The notes under the pieces are model-generated. The model was not told the origin of the DNA. It saw only the letters and a list, made by a program, of their open reading frames with translations, and did not search any database. Positions 27,406-34,583 of a stretch of DNA of 64,000 nt are shown one piece after another. The DNA is from CAILZL01 sp049840395. Lineage in GTDB: Bacteria > Pseudomonadota > Gammaproteobacteria > Steroidobacterales > Steroidobacteraceae. Every line of letters starts with the position of its first letter. The stretch's first letter is position 1. A program made the translations under genes and the position numbers. The DNA lies in assembly GCA_049840395.1 (NCBI GenBank), contig JASGLD010000005.1:682001-746000 (forward strand), in the 5' to 3' direction.

Positions 27406-28095
27406 ATGAAAAAGTATGGCGCAGAGTTTTTCGGCACGTTCTGGCTAGTGCTGGGTGGCTGTGGCAGCGCAGTGCTGGCTGCTGCATTCCCGCAAGTAGG
27501 CATTGGTCTGCTGGGTGTATCGCTGGCATTTGGTTTGACTGTGTTGACCATGGCCTATGGCATTGGGCATATCTCAGGCTGTCATTTGAATCCCGCTGTA
27601 TCTGTCGGTCTGTGGGCTGGCGGTCGTTTCCCAGCCAGTCAATTGTTGCCCTATATCGTTGCCCAGGTGCTCGGTGGCATCGCGGCGGGCGGTGTGTTGT
27701 ATCTCATTGCCAGCGGCAAGGCGGGCTTCGATGTAGCAGCGGGTTTTGCCTCCAATGGTTATGGTGAGCATTCACCGGGCGGCTATTCGTTGCACGCCGC
27801 ATTGATCTGCGAAGTGGTCATGACCGCCATGTTCCTGATCGTGATTCTAGGCAGCACCGATAAACGTGCGCCGCAGGGCTTTGCGCCCATTGCTATCGGT
27901 CTATGCCTGACCTTGATTCATCTGATCAGCATTCCTGTCACCAATACCTCGGTGAATCCGGCCCGTAGCACCGGTGTGGCGATATACGTGGGTGGCTGGG
28001 CGGTGGCGCAGTTGTGGTTGTTCTGGCTGGCGCCGATTGCCGGCGGTGTACTGGGTGCGGCGATTTATCGCTTTATCGGCAGTGCCGACGAATAA
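27406..28095 (+). CDS. aqpZ: Aquaporin Z
   Basis: This water channel of the inner membrane has 229 residues and six helices with two half-helices. The two NPA boxes are SGCHLNPAVSVG (Asn62-Ala64) and TNTSVNPARSTG. The N-terminus (MKKYGAEFFGTFWLVLGGCGSAVL) is typical of AqpZ rather than GlpF. GGGG stands about seven bases before the ATG. It is a stand-alone transcription unit with a hairpin after the stop. Confidence 0.95.
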   Translation: MKKYGAEFFGTFWLVLGGCGSAVLAAAFPQVGIGLLGVSLAFGLTVLTMAYGIGHISGCHLNPAVSVGLWAGGRFPASQLLPYIVAQVLGGIAAGGVLYLIASGKAGFDVAAGFASNGYGEHSPGGYSLHAALICEVVMTAMFLIVILGSTDKRAPQGFAPIAIGLCLTLIHLISIPVTNTSVNPARSTGVAIYVGGWAVAQLWLFWLAPIAGGVLGAAIYRFIGSADE

Positions 28096-28109
28096 CAATG
28101 AAGCAAACT

Positions 28110-28138
28110 GAAATGATGCCCGCGTCGGGCATCATTTC
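28110..28138. terminator. Hairpin between aqpZ and the convergent DUF971 gene
   Basis: A perfect 13-bp stem (GAAATGATGCCCG and its complement) with a CGT loop. The loop-distal bases are A/T-rich, so it can serve both converging genes. Confidence 0.7.
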
Positions 28139-28152
28139 ATGTTGAGGTGGGG

Positions 28153-28512
28153 TCACGTCGAGGTAGGGTAGGGAATGCCCAGATCCTTGAGTCGATCCAG
28201 ATACTGCTGCCACTTCTGCTGGTAAGTGTTGCCCAGCTCCTGCAAGTAGGCCCAGGTATAAAGGCCTGAGTCGTGGCCATCGTCGAAAATCAATCGTAGT
28301 GCGTACTGACCCGCAGGTTCTGCGCCCTTGATCATCACATTGTGTTTGCCTAGTTGCAGGGTTTCCTGTCCGGGGCCGTGACCACGTACTTCCGCTGAGG
28401 GTGAGTAAACACGCAGATATTCGAAGGGCAGTTCATAGCTGCTGCCGTCATCGAAACTGATGGCGAGCAGTTTCGATTGGGTGCGTAGTTTGATGGCGGT
28501 GGGATGGGGCAT
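28153..28512 (-). CDS. DUF971 domain-containing protein
   Basis: This 119-residue protein corresponds to the small DUF971 fold, also found at the N-terminus of gamma-butyrobetaine hydroxylase and in ApbC-type Fe-S carriers. The core LLAISFDDGSSYELPFEYLRVYSPSAE and the end LYTWAYLQEL are characteristic. It is conserved downstream of hslU in many Gammaproteobacteria, as here. Function is unknown; a link to Fe-S assembly has been suggested from the domain fusions. Confidence 0.88.
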   Translation of the reverse strand: MPHPTAIKLRTQSKLLAISFDDGSSYELPFEYLRVYSPSAEVRGHGPGQETLQLGKHNVMIKGAEPAGQYALRLIFDDGHDSGLYTWAYLQELGNTYQQKWQQYLDRLKDLGIPYPTST

Positions 28513-28517
28513 GTTTC

Positions 28518-28573
28518 GTAGGTCGGGTTTTATACCCGACTCCTAAAAATGTCGGGTGTAAAACCCGACCTAC
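28518..28573. repeat. REP-like palindromic doublet overlapping the hslU stop codon
   Basis: Two 23-base arms (28518-28540 and 28551-28573) form an inverted repeat with a single mismatch. Each arm is itself a hairpin (GTCGGGT...ACCCGAC). The left arm is identical to 44423-44445. On the minus strand the element's leading GTAGG provides the TAG stop of hslU (28570-28572). Confidence 0.9.
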
Positions 28574-29916
28574 AAGATATAGCGAGACAGGTCTTCATCT
28601 TTGACTAACTCGCCCAAATGCTGATCGACATACACGGCATCGATGCTGATCTCAGCACCATTCTTGTCGGCCGCTTCGTAAGATAACGTTTCCAGTAAAC
28701 GTTCCAACACCGTATGTAAACGGCGTGCGCCGATGTTCTCGGTGCGTTCGTTCACTTGATACGCGACTTCAGCCAGTCGTCGCACGGCATCCGCAGTGAA
28801 TTGCAGGTTCACGCCTTCGGTCAGCAGCAGCGCTTGATACTGCGTGCAAAGTGAAGCGTGTGGCTCAGTGAGAATGCGTACGAAGTCATCCACCTTCAGT
28901 GCTTCCAGTTCGACGCGAATCGGGAAACGACCCTGCAATTCCGGAATCAGATCCGAGGGCTTGGACATATGGAACGCGCCCGAAGCAATGAACAAGATGT
29001 GATCGGTCTTCACCATGCCGTACTTGGTGTTCACCGTGCTGCCTTCCACCAGCGGCAGCAGATCGCGTTGTACGCCTTCGCGTGAGACATCGGCGCCGCT
29101 GGTTTCCTGGCGACGGGCGATCTTGTCGATCTCATCGATGAACACAATGCCATTCTGTTCGGCATTCTGCAGCGCGTTCAATTTGAGATCTTCTTCGTTG
29201 ATGAGCTTGGCCGCTTCATCGTCGGTGAGCAGTTTGTAGGCTTCGCGCACTTTCAATTTGCGGGTCTTGCTGCGACTGTTGCCCAGGTTCTGGAACATGC
29301 CCTGCAGCTGTTGCGACAGTTCTTCCATGCCCGGCGGCGCCATGATTTCCACGCCCACCGGCAAGGCACGCGTTTCGATCTCGATTTCTTTGTCGTCGAG
29401 CTGACCTTCGCGCAGCATCTTGCGAAACTTCTGCCGCGTATCCTGATCGCGTGGTGCTTCTTCCGTTTGTTCGATAAATCCTTCGAATTGTTTCTGACGC
29501 GGGCGCGGCAGCAAGGCATCCAGTACGCGTTCTTCGGCGGCATCCATGGCGCGCGGTTGTACCTTGATCATTTCTTGTTCGCGAGTCATCTTCACGGCCA
29601 CATCCATCAAGTCCTTGATGATGGAGTCGACTTCACGGCCCACATAGCCCACTTCGGTGAACTTGGTGGCTTCCACTTTGATGAAGGGCGCGCGCGCCAG
29701 CTTGGCCAGGCGTCGTGCGATTTCGGTCTTGCCCACGCCGGTGGGGCCGATCATCAGAATATTCTTCGGTGTGATTTCCTGACGCAGTTGCTCAGGCACC
29801 TGCATGCGTCGCCAACGATTACGCAGTGCAATAGCGACGGCACGCTTGGCTGCGTTCTGGCCGACGATGTGCTGGTCGAGTTCCTGCACGATTTCACGAG
29901 GGGTCATTGATGACAT
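28570..29916 (-). CDS. hslU: HslUV protease ATPase subunit HslU
   Basis: This AAA+ unfoldase feeds substrates to the HslV peptidase. Its 448 residues match the family. Visible parts are the N-terminal MSSMTPREIVQELDQHIVGQ, Walker A GPTGVGKTEIARRL, the pore motif in EVGYVGREVD, the inserted I-domain (about 110-240), Walker B IVFIDEIDKIA, sensor regions, and the C-terminal LSRYIL tail that docks into HslV. I start at 29916, matching the conserved N-terminus; an upstream GTG/ATG region belongs to the repeat. Its stop codon is contributed by a palindromic repeat. Confidence 0.96.
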   Translation of the reverse strand: MSSMTPREIVQELDQHIVGQNAAKRAVAIALRNRWRRMQVPEQLRQEITPKNILMIGPTGVGKTEIARRLAKLARAPFIKVEATKFTEVGYVGREVDSIIKDLMDVAVKMTREQEMIKVQPRAMDAAEERVLDALLPRPRQKQFEGFIEQTEEAPRDQDTRQKFRKMLREGQLDDKEIEIETRALPVGVEIMAPPGMEELSQQLQGMFQNLGNSRSKTRKLKVREAYKLLTDDEAAKLINEEDLKLNALQNAEQNGIVFIDEIDKIARRQETSGADVSREGVQRDLLPLVEGSTVNTKYGMVKTDHILFIASGAFHMSKPSDLIPELQGRFPIRVELEALKVDDFVRILTEPHASLCTQYQALLLTEGVNLQFTADAVRRLAEVAYQVNERTENIGARRLHTVLERLLETLSYEAADKNGAEISIDAVYVDQHLGELVKDEDLSRYIL

Positions 29917-29928
29917 AGATAGACCTGT

Positions 29929-29980
29929 GTAGGCCGGGTGCCTCACCCGGCATCAATAGGTGGATGCGGCATCCACCCTA
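29929..29980. repeat. Pair of REP-like hairpins overlapping the hslV stop codon
   Basis: The first hairpin (29929-29951) is of the GTAGGCCGGGT...ACCCGGC type, a variant of the GTAGGTCGGGT repeat. The second (29957-29980) has arms around GGTGGAT and ATCCACC. On the minus strand the TAG at 29978-29980 in the second hairpin is the hslV stop codon. The unit fills the hslV-hslU gap. Confidence 0.8.
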
Positions 29981-30538
29981 CGCGGAAAGAGTCTCAATCG
30001 TCAGATTGCGATTGGTGTAGATGCAGATATCCGCAGCAATGTTCAACGAACGCTCGACGATGGTAGGCGCATCCAGGTCGGTGTTCTGCACCAAGGCGCG
30101 TGCCGCAGCCAAGGCATACGAACCGCCCGAGCCAATCGCCATGATGTCGTCCTGAGGTTCGATCACATCGCCATTGCCGGAGATGATGTACAGACTTTGC
30201 GTATCAGCCACGCTTAACAATGCTTCCAGACGACGCAAGGCGCGATCACCGCGCCAGTCTTTAGCCAGTTCGATGGCGGCACGCGTCAGATTGCCGTACT
30301 GCTGCAATTTGGCTTCGAAACGTTCGAACAAAGTGAAGGCATCGGCCGTGCCGCCGGCAAAGCCTGCCAGCACCTTGCCTTCATAAAGACGACGCACCTT
30401 GCGGGCATTGCCCTTCATCACCGTGTTGCCCAGCGTCACCTGGCCGTCGCCGCCGATGGTGACGACATTGCCGCGCCGCACCGTGAGGATGGTGGTGCCA
30501 TGCAACTGGATGCTGTTATCGGCTGAAGGTTGGGACAT
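29978..30538 (-). CDS. hslV: HslV peptidase subunit
   Basis: This proteasome-like threonine peptidase of the HslUV complex has 186 residues. It carries a 14-residue leader (MSQPSADNSIQLHG) before TTILTVRRG, so the mature nucleophile should be Thr15 after removal of the propeptide. Conserved blocks VTIGGDGQVTLGNTVMKGNARKVR, FAGGTADAFTLFERFE and IGSGGSYALAAARAL are present. It lies upstream of hslU in the same transcript direction. The leader is longer than the single Met of enteric HslV, but comparable leaders occur in relatives such as Xanthomonas. Confidence 0.95.
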   Translation of the reverse strand: MSQPSADNSIQLHGTTILTVRRGNVVTIGGDGQVTLGNTVMKGNARKVRRLYEGKVLAGFAGGTADAFTLFERFEAKLQQYGNLTRAAIELAKDWRGDRALRRLEALLSVADTQSLYIISGNGDVIEPQDDIMAIGSGGSYALAAARALVQNTDLDAPTIVERSLNIAADICIYTNRNLTIETLSA

Positions 30539-30561
30539 GGTGGTTGAACTCGGATGGGAGC

Positions 30562-30628
30562 AAGAGGCTTCGACAAGCTCAGCGACCGGAGTGCCGAATT
30601 CCGGTCGCTGAGCTTGTCGAAGCCTCTT
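30562..30628. repeat. 67-bp perfect palindrome between xerC and hslV
   Basis: Two perfect 29-base arms (30562-30590 and 30600-30628) carry the GCTTCGACAAGCTCAGC core, with a 9-base loop. This core is a widespread intergenic repeat in Proteobacteria. It fills most of the xerC-hslV gap and would form a very stable hairpin that could limit read-through into hslV. Confidence 0.92.
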
Positions 30629-30641
30629 TCATGTTGCTGTC

Positions 30642-31559
30642 TTAAGCATCGCTGGCCGCTTTCTTACGCCGTGCCCGCGGATGCGCTGCGTCGTATATTT
30701 TGGCGAGATGCTGGAAATCAAGGTGGGTGTACACCTGCGTGGTGGAAATATTGGCGTGGCCCAACAGCTCCTGCACGCCGCGCAGATCCTGGCTGGATTC
30801 CAACAGATGTGACGCAAACGAGTGGCGGAACATGTGTGGATGCACATGCTGGCCGAGACTTTGCTTCCTTGCCCAGGCTTCCACCCGCAATTGAATGGCG
30901 CGCGATCCCAGGCGCCTGCCCTGGCGACTGACGAACACGGCTTCAGCATCTTGTATGGGCAGTATGCTGCGCTCTTGCAGCCACTCGCGCAGTGCTTCAA
31001 TCGCAAAACGGCCGATAGGCAGGAGCCGATCTTTATTACCTTTACCGAGCACTCGAACTGTTCGGTCCGATAGATCCAGATCGCGGACATTCAAGCCCAC
31101 CAACTCGGCCAGGCGCAGGCCGCTGGAATAGAACAACTCCATGATGGCCTTGTCGCGTTTATCCAATTCGGCATCGGTGCGAAATGCCAGCAGGCGCGCC
31201 ATCTGATCCGCATCCAGCGTGACCGGCAAGCGTTTGGCGGCTTTGGGCGCACGCACATCCAGAGCCGGATTGATCTTCAGCTGCGACTCACGGATGAGAT
31301 AGTTGAAGAAAGTGCGTAGCGAAGACAGCCGCCGCTGAATGCTGCGCGGTCCAATACCGCGTCGATGCTCTGCAGCGGCAAAGGCGCGCAGATGCTGGCT
31401 ATCTATCTGCTGCCACTCATCCAGACCGAGTTGTTCGGCCCATTTAAGGAATTCGCCCAGGTCGTGTGCATAGGCTTCACTGGTATGCGCGGACAAGCGC
31501 CGCTCGCTATGCAGATGTGCGAGGAAACGTTGTGGCCAGTCTTGAGCGGCGTCGTTCAT
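30642..31559 (-). CDS. xerC: Site-specific tyrosine recombinase XerC
   Basis: XerC acts with XerD at dif to resolve chromosome dimers. Its 305 residues have a SAM-like N-terminal domain (about 5-95) and a catalytic domain with the full set: Arg149 (SSGLRLAEL), Lys173 (GKGNKDR), His242 and Arg245 (HMFRHSFA), His268 (LGHAN) and nucleophile Tyr277 (TTQVYTHL). The dapF-DUF484-xerC order is the classical chromosomal context, which separates it from mobile-element integrases. Confidence 0.95.
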   Translation of the reverse strand: MNDAAQDWPQRFLAHLHSERRLSAHTSEAYAHDLGEFLKWAEQLGLDEWQQIDSQHLRAFAAAEHRRGIGPRSIQRRLSSLRTFFNYLIRESQLKINPALDVRAPKAAKRLPVTLDADQMARLLAFRTDAELDKRDKAIMELFYSSGLRLAELVGLNVRDLDLSDRTVRVLGKGNKDRLLPIGRFAIEALREWLQERSILPIQDAEAVFVSRQGRRLGSRAIQLRVEAWARKQSLGQHVHPHMFRHSFASHLLESSQDLRGVQELLGHANISTTQVYTHLDFQHLAKIYDAAHPRARRKKAASDA

Positions 31560-31568
31560 GCCTGGATT

Positions 31569-31597
31569 GGTCGGGCTTCGCTGCGCTCAGCCCAACC
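31569..31597. repeat. Imperfect palindrome between DUF484 and xerC genes
   Basis: GGTCGGGCTTCG (31569-31580) pairs imperfectly with GCTCAGCCCAACC (31585-31597). It resembles the 42.4 kb element and the wider GG(T/C)CGGGC/GGTTGGG repeat type, and fills most of the 52-base gap. Confidence 0.6.
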
Positions 31598-31611
31598 TAT
31601 GTCATGCGGGG

Positions 31612-32319
31612 TTACAAAGCACCGATGGCGGCGCTCACCAATTCACCGATACGCGTCAGGAAGTCTGTGCTCATGGTGGACTGGAAGCGTTCCGTTTCAT
31701 TGCTGCCAATGGCCAGCAAGCCGTATTCCGCTCCCGCACCTAGCGGCACCAAGGCAGCCGAACCGATTTCCGGTGCGTCATTGCCGAACAGGTACTCACG
31801 CTGCGTGTCGCGAATCTGGCCGCAACGCGGCTTGTTGGCTTCAAAAAATGTTTCGAACGGTTTCAATTCGCCGGCGCTACGATCGATCAACCGCAAGTGA
31901 CGAGTCGTCAAACGCGACAGTTCCGGTACATCGCTACGCAGGCAGATCATCACCCAGTGGCTGGCGCCAAAGTCTTCGCGCAACGAGGCTTCCAGGGCTT
32001 CAATGACTTGTGCGGCGCCATGTGCGCCTACCAAGCGGCAGGCGAGGTGATGGATTTTGCCGGACAGGGCATCGTTGGACTGAGCGATGTTGACGAACTC
32101 GTGGATCTTGGCCTCCAACTGCTGGTTCTTATCGCGCAGCGCCTGGACCTGGCGTTCCACCAGCGAGATGGTGGCGGCGCCGCGCTCGTGTGGAATGCGC
32201 AGGCGGGTCAGTACCCCGGCATGGCGTTCAAAGAAGTCGGGGTGACGCAGCAAGTAGTCCACCAGCACTTCTTCAGAGACGGCAGCCAGATCCAATTCGC
32301 GAGCAGTAGTTTTTGTCAT
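31612..32319 (-). CDS. DUF484 family protein (GAF-like)
   Basis: This 235-residue protein is the conserved gene between dapF and xerC in Gammaproteobacteria. The N-terminal VLVDYLLRHPDFFERHAGVLTRL is the family signature. It is followed by a coiled-coil (SLVERQVQALRDKNQQLEAKI) and a GAF-like sensor domain (about 110-230). Its function is not established; conserved linkage suggests a role near chromosome or cell-wall metabolism, but that is inference. Confidence 0.9.
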   Translation of the reverse strand: MTKTTARELDLAAVSEEVLVDYLLRHPDFFERHAGVLTRLRIPHERGAATISLVERQVQALRDKNQQLEAKIHEFVNIAQSNDALSGKIHHLACRLVGAHGAAQVIEALEASLREDFGASHWVMICLRSDVPELSRLTTRHLRLIDRSAGELKPFETFFEANKPRCGQIRDTQREYLFGNDAPEIGSAALVPLGAGAEYGLLAIGSNETERFQSTMSTDFLTRIGELVSAAIGAL

Positions 32320-32384
32320 GATGGGTCGGCCTACGCCGCCTCGATAGCAAGCCTGGGATCAGGCTGTTGTCCAAGATTGTGCGT

Positions 32385-33215
32385 TCAAATATTGATTTGG
32401 CCGGTATACACGGTAATGGCAGGTCCCGTCATCCATAGCTTAGCGCCGGGGCCGGCCCAGCGAATCTGCAATGTGCCGCCCGGCAGATCCACTTGTACGG
32501 TTTCAGCCAACAAACCGCGTTGGCGACCCACGGCGACAGCGGCGCAGGCGCCGGTACCGCAGGCCAGCGTTTCACCCACGCCGCGTTCGAACACGCGCAG
32601 GCGAATATGTTCGGGCGAGAGGATTTGCATGAAGCCGACGTTAACCCGACGCGGAAAACGCGGGTGGCTTTCCAGTGGCGGTCCCAGTTGCGCCACGGGG
32701 GCGGTATTTACATCGGGCACCAGCAACACTGCATGCGGATTGCCCATGGATACCGCACCGATCTGGTGAATTTCTTCTCCTACCTCGATGAAGTAGCTAT
32801 CCGCTTGGCTATCGGCAATGAAAGGCAGGGCAGCCGGCGTGAAATTGGGTACGCCCATGTCAATGGACACCAAGCCATCGCTGCGGAGTTCGGCATTGAC
32901 CAGTCCACCGGGGCTGTCCATGTGCAGCTGCGTGGGTGCGGCACCATTCGCTCTGGCGGCGACCAGGCTGGCCACGCAGCGTGCACCATTGCCGCATTGC
33001 TCCACTTCGGAGCCATCGGCGTTGAAAATGCGATAGAACACATCGGTGGTGTCACGGCGCGGCGCTTGAATGACCAGCGCTTGATCGAAACCGATGCCGG
33101 TATGACGGTTGGCCAGTTTTTTTAGCGTGGTGGCATCGGGCAGGTGGGCATCGTCGGCTTCGAATACGATGAAATCGTTGCCCAAGCCGTGCATCTTGGT
33201 GAAGGAAAGCAGCAT
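32385..33215 (-). CDS. dapF: Diaminopimelate epimerase
   Basis: DapF converts LL- to meso-diaminopimelate for lysine and peptidoglycan synthesis, using a two-cysteine acid/base pair. Both are visible: Cys74 in VEQCGNGARC and Cys219 in ETLACGTGAC. The N-terminus FTKMHGLGNDFIVFEA and the length of 276 residues are typical. It leads the minus-strand dapF-DUF484-xerC group and is divergent from the ParA gene. Confidence 0.96.
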   Translation of the reverse strand: MLLSFTKMHGLGNDFIVFEADDAHLPDATTLKKLANRHTGIGFDQALVIQAPRRDTTDVFYRIFNADGSEVEQCGNGARCVASLVAARANGAAPTQLHMDSPGGLVNAELRSDGLVSIDMGVPNFTPAALPFIADSQADSYFIEVGEEIHQIGAVSMGNPHAVLLVPDVNTAPVAQLGPPLESHPRFPRRVNVGFMQILSPEHIRLRVFERGVGETLACGTGACAAVAVGRQRGLLAETVQVDLPGGTLQIRWAGPGAKLWMTGPAITVYTGQINI

Positions 33216-33408
33216 GTGACAAGAATAGCAGCTTGCGTAGCACCTTTAACCCCAAGCATGCATGGACAATTTCCCTTACGGCATTTAAGTTAGGGGTTCG
33301 AATCAACGGATTCATCGGGTAAGAGGCAATAACAACACTTCCCGATTCTTACAGGCGACTTCGTTACGTTGCCGGGGCTGTTTCCCGCGGCAAACAAGTG
33401 AGGATTTT

Positions 33409-34050
33409 ATGCGTCATGTAATGGTAATGAATGCCAAAGGCGGCTGCGGCAAGACCACCTTGGCAACCAATGTGGCCGCGCATTTCGCGCTGGAAGGCCA
33501 CAAGGTGGTATTGGCGGACTATGACGAGCAGCGCAGCAGCCTGGACTGGTTGGAAGCGCGCCATGCTGATCTACCCAAAATCACTGGCATCGCCGCATTC
33601 GACGATGGCTTGAAAGCCGTCCCGCGCGACACCGAGGTGGTGGTCATCGATGCGCCGGCACGTACCCATGGTACCGAAATGAATGAATTGGTCCGGCGCG
33701 CCGAGACCATCCTGGTGCCGGTGCTGCCGTCGCCCATCGATATGAAAGCCTGTGCGCACTTCATGGCCGAGGTACTGGAGTTGGGCAGAGTGCAGCGCGA
33801 ACAGGCGCGCCTCGCCGTAGTGGCCAATCGCGTTCGCGAAAACACATTGCTGTTTGACGAGCTGGACAAGTACCTCGGCAAGCTCAAGGTGCCGTACCTG
33901 AGTTCGTTGCGTCAGTCCACCAACTATCTGCGTGCTTACCAGCGCGGCATGGGCGTACTTGAGTTGCCCGAGTATCTGGCTTGGCCGGATTGGCAGCAGT
34001 GGGAGCCGATCACTAAATGGTTGGGCAGCAAGCGCAGTCAACCTGCTTGA
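33409..34050 (+). CDS. Orphan ParA-family ATPase
   Basis: This 213-residue protein has the deviant Walker A motif KGGCGKTT near the N-terminus, a switch-I-like DYDEQRSS (in place of the usual DPQ) and VVVIDAPA as Walker B/switch II. GAGGA stands five bases before the ATG. Single-domain ParA/MinD-like ATPases position plasmids, chromosomes, chemotaxis arrays or other cargo on the nucleoid. No parB, parS or obvious cargo gene is adjacent, so the cargo is unknown. It stands between dapF (divergent) and a TonB receptor. Confidence 0.85.
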   Translation: MRHVMVMNAKGGCGKTTLATNVAAHFALEGHKVVLADYDEQRSSLDWLEARHADLPKITGIAAFDDGLKAVPRDTEVVVIDAPARTHGTEMNELVRRAETILVPVLPSPIDMKACAHFMAEVLELGRVQREQARLAVVANRVRENTLLFDELDKYLGKLKVPYLSSLRQSTNYLRAYQRGMGVLELPEYLAWPDWQQWEPITKWLGSKRSQPA

Positions 34051-34583
34051 GGTCTCAATAAATTTGATCGACTGAAGGTGCAGGCGTTGGTCGCGCTTGC
34101 ACTGATGCTTACAAGCCGATCGAGATGGGTGCATTGCATGCGCTCAATTTCTCCCACGCTCAACCATCGAAATATAATCGCCACAAGGCTGGCGAGTAAT
34201 AACTCCTGATGGTTGGGCTCACGTATTCGGCGCAACAGATTCGGCCTCGCCCGTGGTTCGCGCTCCATCAATTCATGTTCCTTGAATTGATCTCTTTCAA
34301 TATCTATCGATTGTCATGAGTCCGATAAATATCGGCATTTCCGGCGTTGATGCGCTGTTCCACTGATCGGTGCAGAAGCGCAAAGAAAAGTGAAACGCCG
34401 AATGAATGTTGAACAATCCTTAATATTCATCTCTAAGATAATTATTTTACTGAAGGCGCCATGGTGCCGACTTAACCCTCATACAGGCGATGAGGCAGCA
34501 GCGGGAAAACCGCTCTGGCTTTGGGGAATAAATTCAACGTCGCGGTTTAAGCCGCAAATTCAATATCAAGTGTCGGAGGGGAT
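34051..34583. other. Intergenic region upstream of the third TonB receptor
   Basis: About 530 bases in which I see no convincing gene. Short frames on both strands have no recognisable product. The part nearest the receptor is AT-rich and contains a small hairpin (CCGATAAATATCGG near 34322). It presumably holds the receptor promoter and its control sites. Confidence 0.55.

Noticed and set aside
33285..33330. tRNA-like T-arm (GGGGTTCGAATC)
   Set aside because: No matching 3' half of the T-stem, acceptor stem or anticodon arm can be built around it.
34038..34271. 77-codon minus-strand frame overlapping the end of the ParA gene
   Set aside because: It overlaps a well-supported gene, has no ribosome site and no recognisable motif.
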